DNA of 64,000 nucleotides from contig NZ_UXAU01000011.1 in the NCBI RefSeq assembly GCF_900609065.1, forward strand, positions 1 through 64,000, in the 5' to 3' direction. Origin of the DNA: Arthrobacter ulcerisalmonis (GTDB lineage: Bacteria > Actinomycetota > Actinomycetes > Actinomycetales > Micrococcaceae). Below, one piece after another: positions 42,664-52,419 of this stretch (the stretch's first letter is position 1; every line of letters begins with the position of its first letter). Under the pieces are notes generated by a model. It was given only the letters and a program-made list of their open reading frames with translations. It ran no database searches and was not told the DNA's origin. The position numbers were made by a program, and so were the translations under genes.

Positions 42664-43704
42664 TTAGAGCGTGGCGGTGTCGATCACGAAGCGGTAGCGG
42701 ACGTCCGAGGCGAGGACGCGCTCGTACGCTTCGTTGATCTTGTCGGCGGAGATGACCTCAACCTCTGCGCCGATCTTGTGCGCGGCGCAGAAGTCCAGCA
42801 TTTCCTGCGTCTCGCGGATGCCACCGATCATGGATCCGGCGAAGGAGCGGCGGCCACCGATCAGGGCGAAGGCGTTGACCGGGAGGGGTTCAGCCGGGGC
42901 ACCCACGTTGACCAGCGCGCCGTCGAGCGCCAACAGCTGCAGGTAGGCGCTGATGTCGATCGAGGCGCTGACCGTGTTGATGATCAGGTTGAACGAGCCG
43001 GCGAGGCGCTCGAACGTTTCCGGCTCGCTGGTGGCGTAGTAGTGCTGGGCGCCGAGGCGGAGCCCGTCTTCCTGCTTCTTGAGCGACTGCGAGAGGACAG
43101 TAACTTCTGCGCCCATGGCGGCTGCAATCTTGACGGCCATGTGGCCGAGCCCGCCGAGGCCCACCACGGCAACCTTCTTGCCTTCACCGGCGCCCCAGTG
43201 GTTCAGCGGCGAGAAAGTGGTGATGCCGGCGCACAGCAGCGGCGCGGCAACGTCAAGGTCGATGCCCTCGGGGATGCGAACCACGAAGTCCTTGTCGACC
43301 ACAACGTGGGTGGAGTAGCCGCCCTGGGTGATGGTGCCGTCGCGGTCAACGGCGCCGTAGGTGCCAATGTTGCCCTTGAGGCAGTACTGCTCTTCGCCGG
43401 CCAGGCAGTTGACGCATTCGCGGCAGGAGTTGACCATGCAGCCGACGCCGACGCGGTCGCCCACGGCGTGGTTGGTGACATCCGAGCCAACCTCGGTGAC
43501 GATGCCGGCGATTTCGTGGCCGGGAACCAGCGGGTACTGCTGCGGTCCCCAGTCGCCCTTCACCGTATGGATGTCGGAGTGGCAGATGCCGGCGAACTTG
43601 ATGTCGATCAGGACATCGTTGGCGCCAACTTCGCGGCGTTCAATGGTGGTTGCCACGAGGTCATCGGTGGCGGAGGGGGAGGCAAATGCTTTGACGGTAG
43701 TCAT
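42664..43704 (-). CDS. Zinc-dependent alcohol dehydrogenase (cinnamyl-alcohol-dehydrogenase-like, YahK type)
   Basis: The 346-residue protein has the catalytic zinc ligands C41 and H63 (in GICHSD and PGHE) and the structural zinc cysteines C94, C97, C100 and C108. The nucleotide site is GLGGLGH near 180. These marks fit NADPH-dependent aldehyde reductases of the AdhC/YahK group. It is transcribed alone. The 258-base upstream gap to 43962 contains a GAAACT-CTAC-AGTTTC inverted repeat near 43817-43832 and otherwise no gene. Confidence 0.92.
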   Translation of the reverse strand: MTTVKAFASPSATDDLVATTIERREVGANDVLIDIKFAGICHSDIHTVKGDWGPQQYPLVPGHEIAGIVTEVGSDVTNHAVGDRVGVGCMVNSCRECVNCLAGEEQYCLKGNIGTYGAVDRDGTITQGGYSTHVVVDKDFVVRIPEGIDLDVAAPLLCAGITTFSPLNHWGAGEGKKVAVVGLGGLGHMAVKIAAAMGAEVTVLSQSLKKQEDGLRLGAQHYYATSEPETFERLAGSFNLIINTVSASIDISAYLQLLALDGALVNVGAPAEPLPVNAFALIGGRRSFAGSMIGGIRETQEMLDFCAAHKIGAEVEVISADKINEAYERVLASDVRYRFVIDTATL

Positions 43705-43962
43705 GATTCTCCTGTGGGGATGGGGATGAAAATTTGTGGAGGTCGCGTGTGGAGGGGCATCGGGGGGTGCCACCATCGCCTCGGTTGACGGGCCAGCCTG
43801 TGAGCGGGCCGTCCTTGAAACTCTACAGTTTCTCCGGGCACCGCCTGGCAGCCAGTGATCCGGGCCTATTTCCATCCAACCCCTTTCCGCAGTTTTTAGC
43901 GAGGTGCTGTTGAAAGAGGTATAGCCAGTACCCCCTCTACCGTCAGGGAGTGCCGGGGTCTC

Positions 43963-44871
43963 CTACGGCAGGGCCAGCCTGCCGGGCTCGTGTGTCCGGT
44001 TCACTGCGGGCGCAGGCGGCTGCGGCTTATAGACCCAGGCCACCAGCACCACCGAAATGATCATCAGCAGGAACCACGAGACGAGCTTCTCGAGTCCCAC
44101 CGGTTCCCAGCCGTCCACCTGGCTGGGGTACAGCCACGCGCCGGACCAGGTAGCGATATTCTCCGCAATCCAGATGAACAGCGCTACCAGCAGGAACGAC
44201 ACCACCAGGGGCATCCTGAATCGGCGCCGAAACACCCGGAAGTGCATCACGCAGCGGCCGTAGATCACCACGACGGCGGCCAGCAGCACCCAGCGCAGGT
44301 CCCACATGAAGTGGTGCGTGAAGAAGTTGGCATAGATAGCCAGCGCCAGGACAGCGGTAATCCAACGGCGGGGATAGCGGGCGAAACGCAGGTCAAAGAG
44401 CCTGAAGACACGCACCATGTAAGAGCCGACCGCGGCGTACATGAACCCACTGAACAGCGGCACGGCCCCAATGCGGAGCACACCCTCAGCCTCGTACTGC
44501 CACGATCCCATGTCCGTCTTGAAGAGTTCCATCACCGTCCCCACGATGTGGAAAAGGATGATGACCCTGAGTTCGCGCAGGGATTCCAGCCGGAACGCCA
44601 CCATCAGGACCTGAATCACGACGGCGGCCACCGTCAGGAAGTCGTTACGGGCCAGGGCTGCACCCTCCGGGTACCAGAGCCGGGCCGCAAAAAGCACCGC
44701 CAGCAGCGCAGCGCCGAAGATGCACGCCCAGCCCTGCTTCAGGCCAAAGACAACGAACTCGGTGAGCTTGGCGCGGGGGCGCCGGTCGCTAACTCCGTCT
44801 GCCTGCACCGACCCCAGGAATCGGTGCGCCAGGGCATCGATCCGATGCTCCACGGAGGTACCGCTACGCAT
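43963..44871 (-). CDS. DUF817 family membrane protein
   Basis: The 302-residue protein has about eight hydrophobic segments and the DUF817 block LFHIVGTVMELFKTDMGSW near the middle, followed by PLFSGFMYAAVGSYM. The function of the family is unknown; it resembles carotenoid-biosynthesis membrane proteins in layout. The ATG lies inside the last codons of the MpaB-like gene, after GAGGAG, so the two genes are translationally coupled. Confidence 0.85.
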   Translation of the reverse strand: MRSGTSVEHRIDALAHRFLGSVQADGVSDRRPRAKLTEFVVFGLKQGWACIFGAALLAVLFAARLWYPEGAALARNDFLTVAAVVIQVLMVAFRLESLRELRVIILFHIVGTVMELFKTDMGSWQYEAEGVLRIGAVPLFSGFMYAAVGSYMVRVFRLFDLRFARYPRRWITAVLALAIYANFFTHHFMWDLRWVLLAAVVVIYGRCVMHFRVFRRRFRMPLVVSFLLVALFIWIAENIATWSGAWLYPSQVDGWEPVGLEKLVSWFLLMIISVVLVAWVYKPQPPAPAVNRTHEPGRLALP

Positions 44872-45694
44872 CAGGCACTCCTCGGCCCGTAGCGGGACCC
44901 ACCCCACCAGACCCCGATCCAGCGCCAGTGTCGATGCTGGCCAGGCAGTAGTCCTTGAACCAGTGCCGGAGCAGTCGGGGCAACCGCGGGTAGGTCACTG
45001 CCAGCACACGCATCGTGCGGCGGAAACGTCGTTCGCTGCCCTTACTCCAGGCCAAACCAAAGTCTTGCCGAAGCTGGTCCGGCAGAAAGCCTGCCGTCAG
45101 GAAGCGGGCGGGCGGCATGAGCGCCCGGTACCAGAGGGGCCCGCCGCTCGGACGCAGAAGAGCCGTCGCCACCCGGACTGCCGTAGCGTCGGCACGAAGG
45201 GTGGCTACCTGACCCTCCCAGTAGGTAGCGAAGGCCGCACGGTCGGCTGGCCAGAGATGCGACGGCACCTGGAGGGCTGTGCCGAGTCTCGCATAGTCGC
45301 GGTACATCGCGTCGGCGGCCTCGGCGTCGGGGGTTCCATATATCTCGGTGAGGACAGTGGCTGCCGTGTCGTAGAGGGTGGCAGCGACCCAAAGCTGCGC
45401 GTCGGCGTCGTACGCGTTGTACCCGGCGGACGCTTCGGTGGCGGCGCGGCGGACGGGAGCGTGCGCCTTGTTGACCCGGCGCCGGACCTCCTGGATCTGG
45501 TCCTCCGTCCCGAAGGACACGGCATAGACATACGTCAGCGTGCCCATCAGCCGGTCCAACGGCCGGTCGGTGAAGTTGCTGTGCTCGGCCACGCCATGAC
45601 CTACTGCGGGGTTGGCGATCTGCAGCAGAATGGCCCGCCCGGCGCCGGCCAGAAGGATGCCTTCGGCGCCCAGTTGGGCCATGTCCTGCTTCAT
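44864..45694 (-). CDS. MpaB-like oxygenase (DUF2236)
   Basis: The 276-residue protein has the DUF2236 features: GAGRAILLQIANPAVGHGVAEHS near 17-39, with the histidine that may bind heme, and YVYAVSFGTEDQIQEVRRRV. Relatives include fungal MpaB-type oxygenases and the rubber oxygenase Lcp. The substrate is unknown; an oxidised isoprenoid or lipid would fit the DUF817 partner. Its stop overlaps the DUF817 start. Confidence 0.82.
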   Translation of the reverse strand: MKQDMAQLGAEGILLAGAGRAILLQIANPAVGHGVAEHSNFTDRPLDRLMGTLTYVYAVSFGTEDQIQEVRRRVNKAHAPVRRAATEASAGYNAYDADAQLWVAATLYDTAATVLTEIYGTPDAEAADAMYRDYARLGTALQVPSHLWPADRAAFATYWEGQVATLRADATAVRVATALLRPSGGPLWYRALMPPARFLTAGFLPDQLRQDFGLAWSKGSERRFRRTMRVLAVTYPRLPRLLRHWFKDYCLASIDTGAGSGSGGVGPATGRGVPDA

Positions 45695-45792
45695 TCCATC
45701 AGGCTACCGGAGGGCTTCGAGGCGGGCGTCAGACTGCGGGTGGAGCTGCCGCGGCCCGCACCAAGACCCAGGGTTGAGCCGGAGATTCGAGG

Positions 45793-47796
45793 TTACGTAG
45801 CCCAGTCAGAGTCGCCGTAGGCGCGGCCGCGGAAGTGCGCCCGCAGGTATTCGCCCACCACGGCGGCCCCCAGCTCTCCTGCTTCGGGCGCCACCACGCG
45901 GCCGTCGATTCGCCGTGCCATCCGTTGCACAAACCGCTCCAGGCCGGGATCGTCGCCCAGCCGGAAAAAGGTGGCCTGCGCCCCCACTTTGCCCACGTGA
46001 TCGAGTTCGCGCACCGTGGCTCGGAGGGTCTCCGGGTGCGGCGGCCAGGAGAACATCGACTCACCGTCCGGCAGCAGGTGGGCGGTGGGTTCGCCGTCTG
46101 TCACCACCAGAAGGACCGGCTCCATCCCCGAGTGCTTGCGGAAGAACCGGCCTGCCAGCAGCAGCCCATGGTGCAGGTTGGTGCCTTGCTCACGGACGGC
46201 GGGCAGTGCGGTGAGCTCGTCGATGTCCATGGTCTGGGCGTGGCGGCCAAACGTGATCACCTGCAGCCGATCACCACGGAATCTGGTGGAAACCAGGTGA
46301 TGCAGCGCCAGCGCGGTGCGCTTCATGGGCACCCACCGGCCCTCTGCAGCCATTGAAAAGGAGACGTCCACCAGAAGTACGACGGCGGCTTGGGTCTGCG
46401 CCTCGGTTTCCGTCACCTCGATGTCCTCGACGCTCAGCCGCAGGCCACTGCGGGGATCGTCGCCGTTCGCGATGGTCCGGCTGATCGCGTTGGTGATGGT
46501 GCGGGTGACGTCCCACGGTGCGGCATCGCCGAACTCCCACGGCCTGCTGGACCCGGTCAGCTCCCCCGATGCCCCGGCGGCTCGGGTCTCGCGGCGGCCC
46601 GGTCTGCCTGATAGTTGTTTGGCGGCATCCCGCAGCAACGATTTACCCAACCTGCGCATGGCCTGCGGCGACAACCGCAGATCCCCATCTGCTCCGCGGC
46701 GGAGGTAACCGCCGTCGTGCATGGCCTTTTCGATCTCCGCCAGCGTCCTGGCGGTGACGGCACTGTCTTGGCCCAGCTGGCGGGCCAACGCGTCAAGGTC
46801 AAGATCGTCCATGTGCGAACCGTCGTAATCCTGGCCGAGCTGGTCCGCAAGTTCGTCGAGTTCGGCCAAGTCCTGGAGCACACCGGTCCCATCGCCCAGC
46901 CCCATCCCCTCCTGGCCTTCGAAGCGTTCTGAGCCGTTCCAGTCCTCGCCCGGCCGCAGTGCCTGCAGCGTCTCGTCGAGCTGACCCAACTGAGCCATCA
47001 GATCCGCCGACCCGAACGCATTCGCGGAGAGCCTCATCAGTTCCTCGCGCTGCTCTGCAGACATCGATTGCATCAGCCGTTGGGCGGCAGCAGCGCGTTT
47101 GGCGAGGGCACCCACCAGCTCTTCGACGCTCTGTGGGTTTTCCGGAAAGTGTTCGCCGTGCTTGGCCATGAAGTCCTGGAAATCCTGGTCCGTGTCGGTG
47201 CCGTTGCGGTGCTTTTCCAGCAGCTCGTTGAGGTCGCGCAGCATCTCGCTGATCGCCGCACGGTCCTCATCAGTGGCGCCTTCCAAGGCCTGCTTCATGC
47301 CGGCGAAGCGCTGGTCCAGGACTTCGCGGCCCAACAGGTCCTTGATCTGCTCGTATTTTTCCTTGGCCGTGCTGGATTGCCAGTCGTAGCTAGCCAGTTC
47401 ATTGACGGCTGCCGCCGTGGACTTGGGCAGGTTCTGGATCTGCATTTCGCGGAACGCGCGCTCGTCGTTGTCCATCATGGCGTCGCGGGCCAGCTGTTTT
47501 CGCTCCTCCAGCACCGCCTCGTCCAGCAGTTTCTTCACGTCGTTGAGGGTGCCGTCCAAGTTGTGGCGGCCCAGCAGGTCCTTGCGGCGCTGCTGGATTC
47601 GGCCGGCCAGATCGTCCAAGCCGTCCATCTTCCGGCCGCCGCGGCGCAGGAATTCCTGCAGGGCTTGTCGCGGTGAATAACCTGCCATGACGTCCTCGGC
47701 GACGGCGTCGAGCGCCTCCGCCAGGTCCACCGGCGGCGCCAGCGGGTCCGGCCCGCCATCGTAGCGGCCGTACTTGGACCGACTGTGAAGGCCCAT
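45793..47796 (-). CDS. VWA domain protein, partner of the MoxR-type ATPase
   Basis: The 667-residue protein has a long charged, helical N-terminal half (about 1-440, with ELADQLGQDYDG-like acidic repeats) and a C-terminal von Willebrand A domain with MIDAS motif DVSFS near 477 and a later TDGEP. It is encoded 13 bases after an AAA+ ATPase. MoxR-VWA pairs act as chaperones that load metals or assemble complexes. No target operon is adjacent. Confidence 0.88.
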   Translation of the reverse strand: MGLHSRSKYGRYDGGPDPLAPPVDLAEALDAVAEDVMAGYSPRQALQEFLRRGGRKMDGLDDLAGRIQQRRKDLLGRHNLDGTLNDVKKLLDEAVLEERKQLARDAMMDNDERAFREMQIQNLPKSTAAAVNELASYDWQSSTAKEKYEQIKDLLGREVLDQRFAGMKQALEGATDEDRAAISEMLRDLNELLEKHRNGTDTDQDFQDFMAKHGEHFPENPQSVEELVGALAKRAAAAQRLMQSMSAEQREELMRLSANAFGSADLMAQLGQLDETLQALRPGEDWNGSERFEGQEGMGLGDGTGVLQDLAELDELADQLGQDYDGSHMDDLDLDALARQLGQDSAVTARTLAEIEKAMHDGGYLRRGADGDLRLSPQAMRRLGKSLLRDAAKQLSGRPGRRETRAAGASGELTGSSRPWEFGDAAPWDVTRTITNAISRTIANGDDPRSGLRLSVEDIEVTETEAQTQAAVVLLVDVSFSMAAEGRWVPMKRTALALHHLVSTRFRGDRLQVITFGRHAQTMDIDELTALPAVREQGTNLHHGLLLAGRFFRKHSGMEPVLLVVTDGEPTAHLLPDGESMFSWPPHPETLRATVRELDHVGKVGAQATFFRLGDDPGLERFVQRMARRIDGRVVAPEAGELGAAVVGEYLRAHFRGRAYGDSDWAT

Positions 47797-47809
47797 GGCG
47801 TTCCTGTTC

Positions 47810-49198
47810 CTAGCCGTAGATGGTGGATTCGTCGTCGGACTCCTTGGAGATCCGGCGTCCGAGGTACAGGCCTTCGAGGGCAAGTTCGACGGCGGCGGCC
47901 CGCTGGCCGTCGTTGTCCGCACCGAGGCGCTGGCCAATGTCGTCGTAGAGGCCCGATCCGTTGAGCGAGGGCAGGTTGGCCAGGAATTCCTTGGCCGTGA
48001 CCAGTTCGCCGGTGGTCACCGTTGACTGACCGTCCAGCGCGGCTACCAGTGGGGTCATGTCGAGGCCTTGGAAGTGCTCGCGGACGGCCTCGGCGGTGGC
48101 CATCCGCAGCAGGTGGTCCAGGACGTCCTGCTCGCGGCCTTCTTCGCCGGACTCGAATTCGATTTTGCCGGAGAGGACTTCGACGGCGGCATCCAGGTCA
48201 ATGATCCGGGCCACCGCCTCGTCTTCGCCCCGCACGCTGGCGCGGCGCAGTGCCGCGGCGGCGACGGTTTCGGCTCCGGCGATGGCGAACCGGGCCGAGA
48301 CGCCGGAGGTCTGGTTGATGGCAGGGGAGTTGCGGAGCGCGCGGGTATAGCGGGCCAGGATTTCCAGGATGACAGGCGGAACGTCCGCCACCAGATCGCC
48401 TTCCTGCTCGATGACTGCGACTTCGTCTTCGAGTTCTAGGGGGTAATGCGTGCGGATTTCGGCACCGAAGCGGTCTTTGAGTGGGGTGATGATCCGGCCG
48501 CGGTTGGTGTAATCCTCTGGGTTGGCAGACGCCACCACCAGCACGTCCAGCGGGAGCCGGAGCACGTAGCCTCGGATCTGGATGTCGCGTTCTTCCATGA
48601 CGTTGAGCATGGAGACCTGGATCCGTTCGGCCAGGTCAGGGAGTTCGTTGATGGCCACGATGCCGCGGTTTGCTCGTGGAATGAGGCCGTAGTGGATGGT
48701 TTCAGGATCACCGAGCCGCCTGCCTTCGGCCACCCGCATGGGGTCCACGTCGCCGATCAGGTCAGCCACTGAGGTGTCTGGGGTGGCGAGTTTTTCCACA
48801 TAGCGCTCGGACCGGTGGCGCCAGGTGATGGCCAGATGGTCTCCTTGTGCCAAGACCTGCGCACGGGAGGAGTCGGTGATGGGTTCGTAAGGATGTTCGT
48901 TCAGTTCAGAGTCCGCAATGACGGGCGACCATTCGTCCAGGAGGCCGGCCAGGGTGCGGAGGAGCCGCGTCTTGCCCTGGCCACGCTCACCCAGCAGCAC
49001 GATGTCGTGCCCCGCAATCAGGGCACGTTCCAGTTGGGGGATGACGGTCCGGGTGAACCCGAACATGCCGGGCCACGGATCGCGGCCTGCAGCCAAGGCT
49101 GAAAGGAGGTTGTCGCGGAGTTCACGGCGCAGGTCTTTGAGGACGTGGCCGGAGGCGCGCAGTTCACCAACGGTAAGAATCTCGGGGCGTTCAGTCAC
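47810..49198 (-). CDS. MoxR/magnesium-chelatase-type AAA+ ATPase
   Basis: The 462-residue, GTG-started protein has Walker A GERGQGKT (70-77), a Mg-chelatase-like sensor region with ANRGIVAINELPDL, and ANPEDYTNRGRIITPLKDRF. It forms, with the VWA protein, the ATPase-plus-adaptor pair typical of this family. GTG 49198 was chosen over upstream codons, which code for unrelated, histidine-rich sequence. Just upstream lies one copy of a 25-base repeat. Confidence 0.9.
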   Translation of the reverse strand: MTERPEILTVGELRASGHVLKDLRRELRDNLLSALAAGRDPWPGMFGFTRTVIPQLERALIAGHDIVLLGERGQGKTRLLRTLAGLLDEWSPVIADSELNEHPYEPITDSSRAQVLAQGDHLAITWRHRSERYVEKLATPDTSVADLIGDVDPMRVAEGRRLGDPETIHYGLIPRANRGIVAINELPDLAERIQVSMLNVMEERDIQIRGYVLRLPLDVLVVASANPEDYTNRGRIITPLKDRFGAEIRTHYPLELEDEVAVIEQEGDLVADVPPVILEILARYTRALRNSPAINQTSGVSARFAIAGAETVAAAALRRASVRGEDEAVARIIDLDAAVEVLSGKIEFESGEEGREQDVLDHLLRMATAEAVREHFQGLDMTPLVAALDGQSTVTTGELVTAKEFLANLPSLNGSGLYDDIGQRLGADNDGQRAAAVELALEGLYLGRRISKESDDESTIYG

Positions 49199-49282
49199 AT
49201 TTCCACCGTAGACCCGATCTGCGGCGTGGTGGGGTGATCCGCAATATTCGTGCACGCGGGAGGTAATTGCCGTCTTGGCGGG

Positions 49283-49307
49283 GCTACGCTGGTGCTGATG
49301 ACTGCAG
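49283..49307. repeat. 25-base direct repeat, left copy
   Basis: This copy matches 50790-50814 at 24 of 25 positions. It lies between the ATPase gene and the stop codon of the serine protease gene, and reads like the promoter and first codons of the phosphatase gene at 50806. Confidence 0.7.
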
Positions 49308-49308
49308 G

Positions 49309-50568
49309 TCAGCACGCCCGGGGACCGGCAGGATCGTCAGCGCCCGCGATCCGCCAGATGGCTCCGTCCCAGGACATTGAGTATTTGATGGTCCAGTCAG
49401 AACAAGTCTGACCGTCCCTGCCATCCTCCGCGTCCTGCTCCGTGCGCAGCACAGCAGCCACCGTCAATTCGTCCCCGGAACCGGTGACGGCATTGATGGT
49501 CAGGGCACGCCAGAATGAGGTCTTCAGCCCCGCTTTCCACGTCGCCAGCCCTTGCATCTGCGACTGCATCTCCGGAGTCAGCACAGCAAACGCCGCCTCG
49601 TATGCCGCCCTGTTGATCCCCTGGCCGTGCCGCAGCAGGCTCTGGATGACGCCGGAAGCCTGGGGGTGGTTCGACCTGTTGGTCGTGATGATGTTGCTGC
49701 TGGTGGTTTCGGCCTGGTTGCTGCAGGTGTTGGACGGAACCGGGGTGCTGCGTTTTTTCCAGTCCTCGGCGGAGACGGCCGCGGTCGGCGCCTGCACGGC
49801 ATAGCCCACGCCCTCCGCGCCATAATCGTCGACGGTGCGAGTGCCTATCACCCAGGCCCGTTTTGCACTCACCACGCCTACTACGGTGCCGTCCATACGC
49901 ACCAGCGGGCCACCGCTGTTGCCCGGGTTGATGGCCGTGTCGGTCTGCAACAGGTCCCTTCGCGTGCCGAAAGCACTGTCCATTTCCTGGTTCAGGGCGC
50001 TGACCCGGCCCGACGTGAAGGTCAACCCGCTATCTAGCGGAAACCCCAGTGCAGCCACTTCAACGCCCTGCGAAGGAAGCGCCGCGGCAAAGTCGAACCG
50101 ATGGCCAACGAGGGCTATCGGGGTCTTCAGCAGTGCCAGGTCCTGCTCGTCATTGATGCCCAAGACCCGGGCAGACGTGTACTGTCCATTGACCGAAACG
50201 TTGATGGCCACCTCGTCCTTGGCAACATGAGCGGCCGTCATGATGAGGTCCTCCCCCACGAGGAACCCCGTACCGGTGGCACCACCTTCGCACAGGGTCA
50301 CCGCGAGTTTGGCCACACCCGAGTTCACCAGCAGGAACGTCTCCGCCCAGTCTTTCGGCTTGGTCCCTCCGGTGGTTGTTGGCGATACCGCTGGGGTCGC
50401 CGACGGGGTCAACACCGTTGTAGCGGCAGCCGTGGGAGTCCCCGACTCTGGGGTGGTCACCGGCGCGCCTTGGGGAAGTGCCGGAGACTGCGCGCAAGCG
50501 GTGGCCAATAACAACACCAAGAGGGAGGGGGCAAACCGCAGGTCTGGCTTGGGGGCTGTGCACTTCAT
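49309..50568 (-). CDS. Trypsin-like serine protease lipoprotein (S1C/HtrA-type)
   Basis: The 419-residue protein has a lipoprotein signal peptide ending LLLATAC (C25), a Thr/Pro-rich linker (about 28-70) and a protease domain with catalytic H114 (TAAHV), D143 (QDLALLK) and S218 (GNSGGP). A cysteine-bearing C-terminal domain (about 270-419) is not a PDZ domain. It is likely anchored on the outer side of the membrane for protein quality control. The start at 50568 follows AGAGG. It is bracketed by a direct repeat and opposite to its downstream neighbour. Confidence 0.88.
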   Translation of the reverse strand: MKCTAPKPDLRFAPSLLVLLLATACAQSPALPQGAPVTTPESGTPTAAATTVLTPSATPAVSPTTTGGTKPKDWAETFLLVNSGVAKLAVTLCEGGATGTGFLVGEDLIMTAAHVAKDEVAINVSVNGQYTSARVLGINDEQDLALLKTPIALVGHRFDFAAALPSQGVEVAALGFPLDSGLTFTSGRVSALNQEMDSAFGTRRDLLQTDTAINPGNSGGPLVRMDGTVVGVVSAKRAWVIGTRTVDDYGAEGVGYAVQAPTAAVSAEDWKKRSTPVPSNTCSNQAETTSSNIITTNRSNHPQASGVIQSLLRHGQGINRAAYEAAFAVLTPEMQSQMQGLATWKAGLKTSFWRALTINAVTGSGDELTVAAVLRTEQDAEDGRDGQTCSDWTIKYSMSWDGAIWRIAGADDPAGPRAC

Positions 50569-50789
50569 GGTCATCCTCTTCCATGGTCAGTTGCGCCCAG
50601 GCCCCAGCTCAAGTGCAGTACGGTCACGCTAGCCAAAGACCAGGATCACCACAAGGGCAACACGCATCTCAAGCCGGCCCATCCGGCCGTCGATGATCCA
50701 GTCCCAGAAAGGGGTTAGCCAGGGTCCAACTGTGCTGCGGACCTGGCCGGGAAAATTGTTGGCGCGGACATGGGTCCACGGTCCGTCGG

Positions 50790-50814
50790 CGCTACGCTGG
50801 TGGTGATGACTGCA
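50790..50814. repeat. 25-base direct repeat, right copy
   Basis: This copy differs from 49283-49307 by one base. It contains the start codon of the phosphatase gene. Confidence 0.7.
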
Positions 50815-51486
50815 GCAGACCAGCCGGCTCCGCCGGCATCCACGCCCGTGCCCACTCCGCCGTCGAACACCTTGGTGCTGTTGGTGCGCCATGGCGAGAC
50901 GCCCACCACTGGGATGGTGCTGCCGGGACGAGCGCCGAACCTGCACCTGTCCGAGCGGGGTCAGGGCCAGGCCCAGCGGGTGGCTGAACGGCTGGCAGGA
51001 CTCTCCATCAGCGCGATTTACTCCTCACCATTGGAGCGGGCGTGCGAGACGGCGGAGCCTACGTCGGCCAGCACCGGCTTGCCCATCACCCGCGAACCGG
51101 GCCTGTTGGAGTGCGACTTCGGCGACTGGACCGGGGCGAAAATCTCCGAGCTTGCGGCCCTGCCTGAATGGCGCACGGTGCAGAACAGCCCGTCCACGTT
51201 CCGGTTCCCCAACGGTGAGAGCTTCACGGAGATGCAGGACAGGATGGTCGGGGCTGTGACGGACCTTAGTGCTGCGCATCCCGGTGGTGTGGTGGTCTGC
51301 TTTTCCCATGCGGACACCATCAAGGCGGCGGTGGCGCATGCGTTGGGGACTCAGTTGGACTTGTTTCAGCGGATCATGATCAGCCCCGGCTCGGTTTCTG
51401 CCATCTCCTTCGTTGACGGGAAAGCGTCGTCGGTGTTGATGGTGAACTCCTACTCGGAGCCTCTGAGCGGGTTGAGGCCACAGTGA
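50806..51486 (+). CDS. Histidine phosphatase (MSMEG_4193-type phosphoglycerate mutase-like)
   Basis: The 226-residue protein has the RHG motif LVRHGET near residue 27-33, a conserved SSPLERACETA and the second histidine in VCFSHADTIKAAVAHAL. This fits the MSMEG_4193 family of the histidine phosphatase superfamily, which in actinobacteria usually precedes an SCO1664-type gene, as here. Substrate is unknown. ATG 50806 lies within the right repeat copy. Confidence 0.9.
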   Translation: MTAADQPAPPASTPVPTPPSNTLVLLVRHGETPTTGMVLPGRAPNLHLSERGQGQAQRVAERLAGLSISAIYSSPLERACETAEPTSASTGLPITREPGLLECDFGDWTGAKISELAALPEWRTVQNSPSTFRFPNGESFTEMQDRMVGAVTDLSAAHPGGVVVCFSHADTIKAAVAHALGTQLDLFQRIMISPGSVSAISFVDGKASSVLMVNSYSEPLSGLRPQ

Positions 51487-51522
51487 CGTGGGGCTTGGTG
51501 GCTGCGCAGGGCTTTGCCAGCC

Positions 51523-52224
51523 ATGACTGAGCGCGAACTGACGCTGTTGACCGAAGGTGACGTGGAACTGGTGGGGCAGATTGTCCGCAGCAGCAATGAA
51601 ACATTCCTGGTGAAACTGACTCTCGGCGACGACACTGCCCAGGCCGTCTACAAACCGCTGGCTGGCGAGCGTCCGCTGTCCGATTTCCCGCCTGGCCTGC
51701 ATAAGCGTGAGCGTGCCGCCTATGTTTTGAGCGAGTCGCTGGGCTGGGGCATGGTGCCGCCCACGGTCATCAGGGAAGACGCACCGCTGGGCGAAGGGTC
51801 GCTCCAGTGGTTTATCGATTGTGACTTCCGCGAGCATTACTTCACCTTGGCCGCTGAAGACACGTCCACGCACGCGGACATGGCGCGGATGGCTTTGTTC
51901 GACTACATCGCCAACAACACTGACCGTAAGAGCGGCCATGTGCTGCGCGGTGCGGATGGGCGGATCTGGGGAATCGACCACGGGTTGTGCTTTTCTGCCA
52001 TCTTCAAGTTGCGGACGGTGATCTGGGACTTCGCCGGCGAGGCCATTCCCGAAGACCTGCTGTCAGACATCGCCCCACTCGCGGACAAGGTGCCAGCAGA
52101 CCTGGCCGAACTGTTGGACGACGATGAGTGTGCTGCCCTCAAGCGGCGGGTCAGCCGGATCATGCAGGACGGCACCCTCCCCGTGGACCTCACCGGCATG
52201 CGCTACCCCTGGCCGCTGGTCTAA
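51523..52224 (+). CDS. SCO1664-family protein (PI3/4-kinase-like fold)
   Basis: The 233-residue protein has QAVYKPLAGERPL near residue 41, a catalytic-loop-like NNTDRKSGHVL near 130 and a metal-binding-like GIDHGLCFS near 150. These match the SCO1664 family, which is related to PI3/4-kinases and may phosphorylate an unknown substrate. It follows the histidine phosphatase gene by 36 bases, a conserved pair. The palindromic element 52250-52286 follows. Confidence 0.88.
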   Translation: MTERELTLLTEGDVELVGQIVRSSNETFLVKLTLGDDTAQAVYKPLAGERPLSDFPPGLHKRERAAYVLSESLGWGMVPPTVIREDAPLGEGSLQWFIDCDFREHYFTLAAEDTSTHADMARMALFDYIANNTDRKSGHVLRGADGRIWGIDHGLCFSAIFKLRTVIWDFAGEAIPEDLLSDIAPLADKVPADLAELLDDDECAALKRRVSRIMQDGTLPVDLTGMRYPWPLV

Positions 52225-52249
52225 ACAGCGCCCCCTGAGCTCCCGATTT

Positions 52250-52286
52250 GGCGAGCCGACGGCGGCACCGGACATCCCGCCGTCGT
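52250..52286. repeat. 37-base palindromic element, copy 1
   Basis: This element and the copy at 53537-53573 differ at only 4 of 37 positions. Both contain GACGGCGG and, after a short loop with GGACATCC, CCGCCGTC, forming a hairpin. They lie directly before and after the HsdR-N-like gene; transcription termination is the likely role. Confidence 0.75.
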
Positions 52287-52419
52287 GATATCCAGCCGGT
52301 GAAGCCGGTGCGCTTTCAGCACCGCACCAGAACACCGGTGCGACCTGGGTCACATTGATGCCTATGATCAGGTATCGCCGCTCTAGTGGGCGGTTGCGAA
52401 ACATTTACCAGGGGGACAA

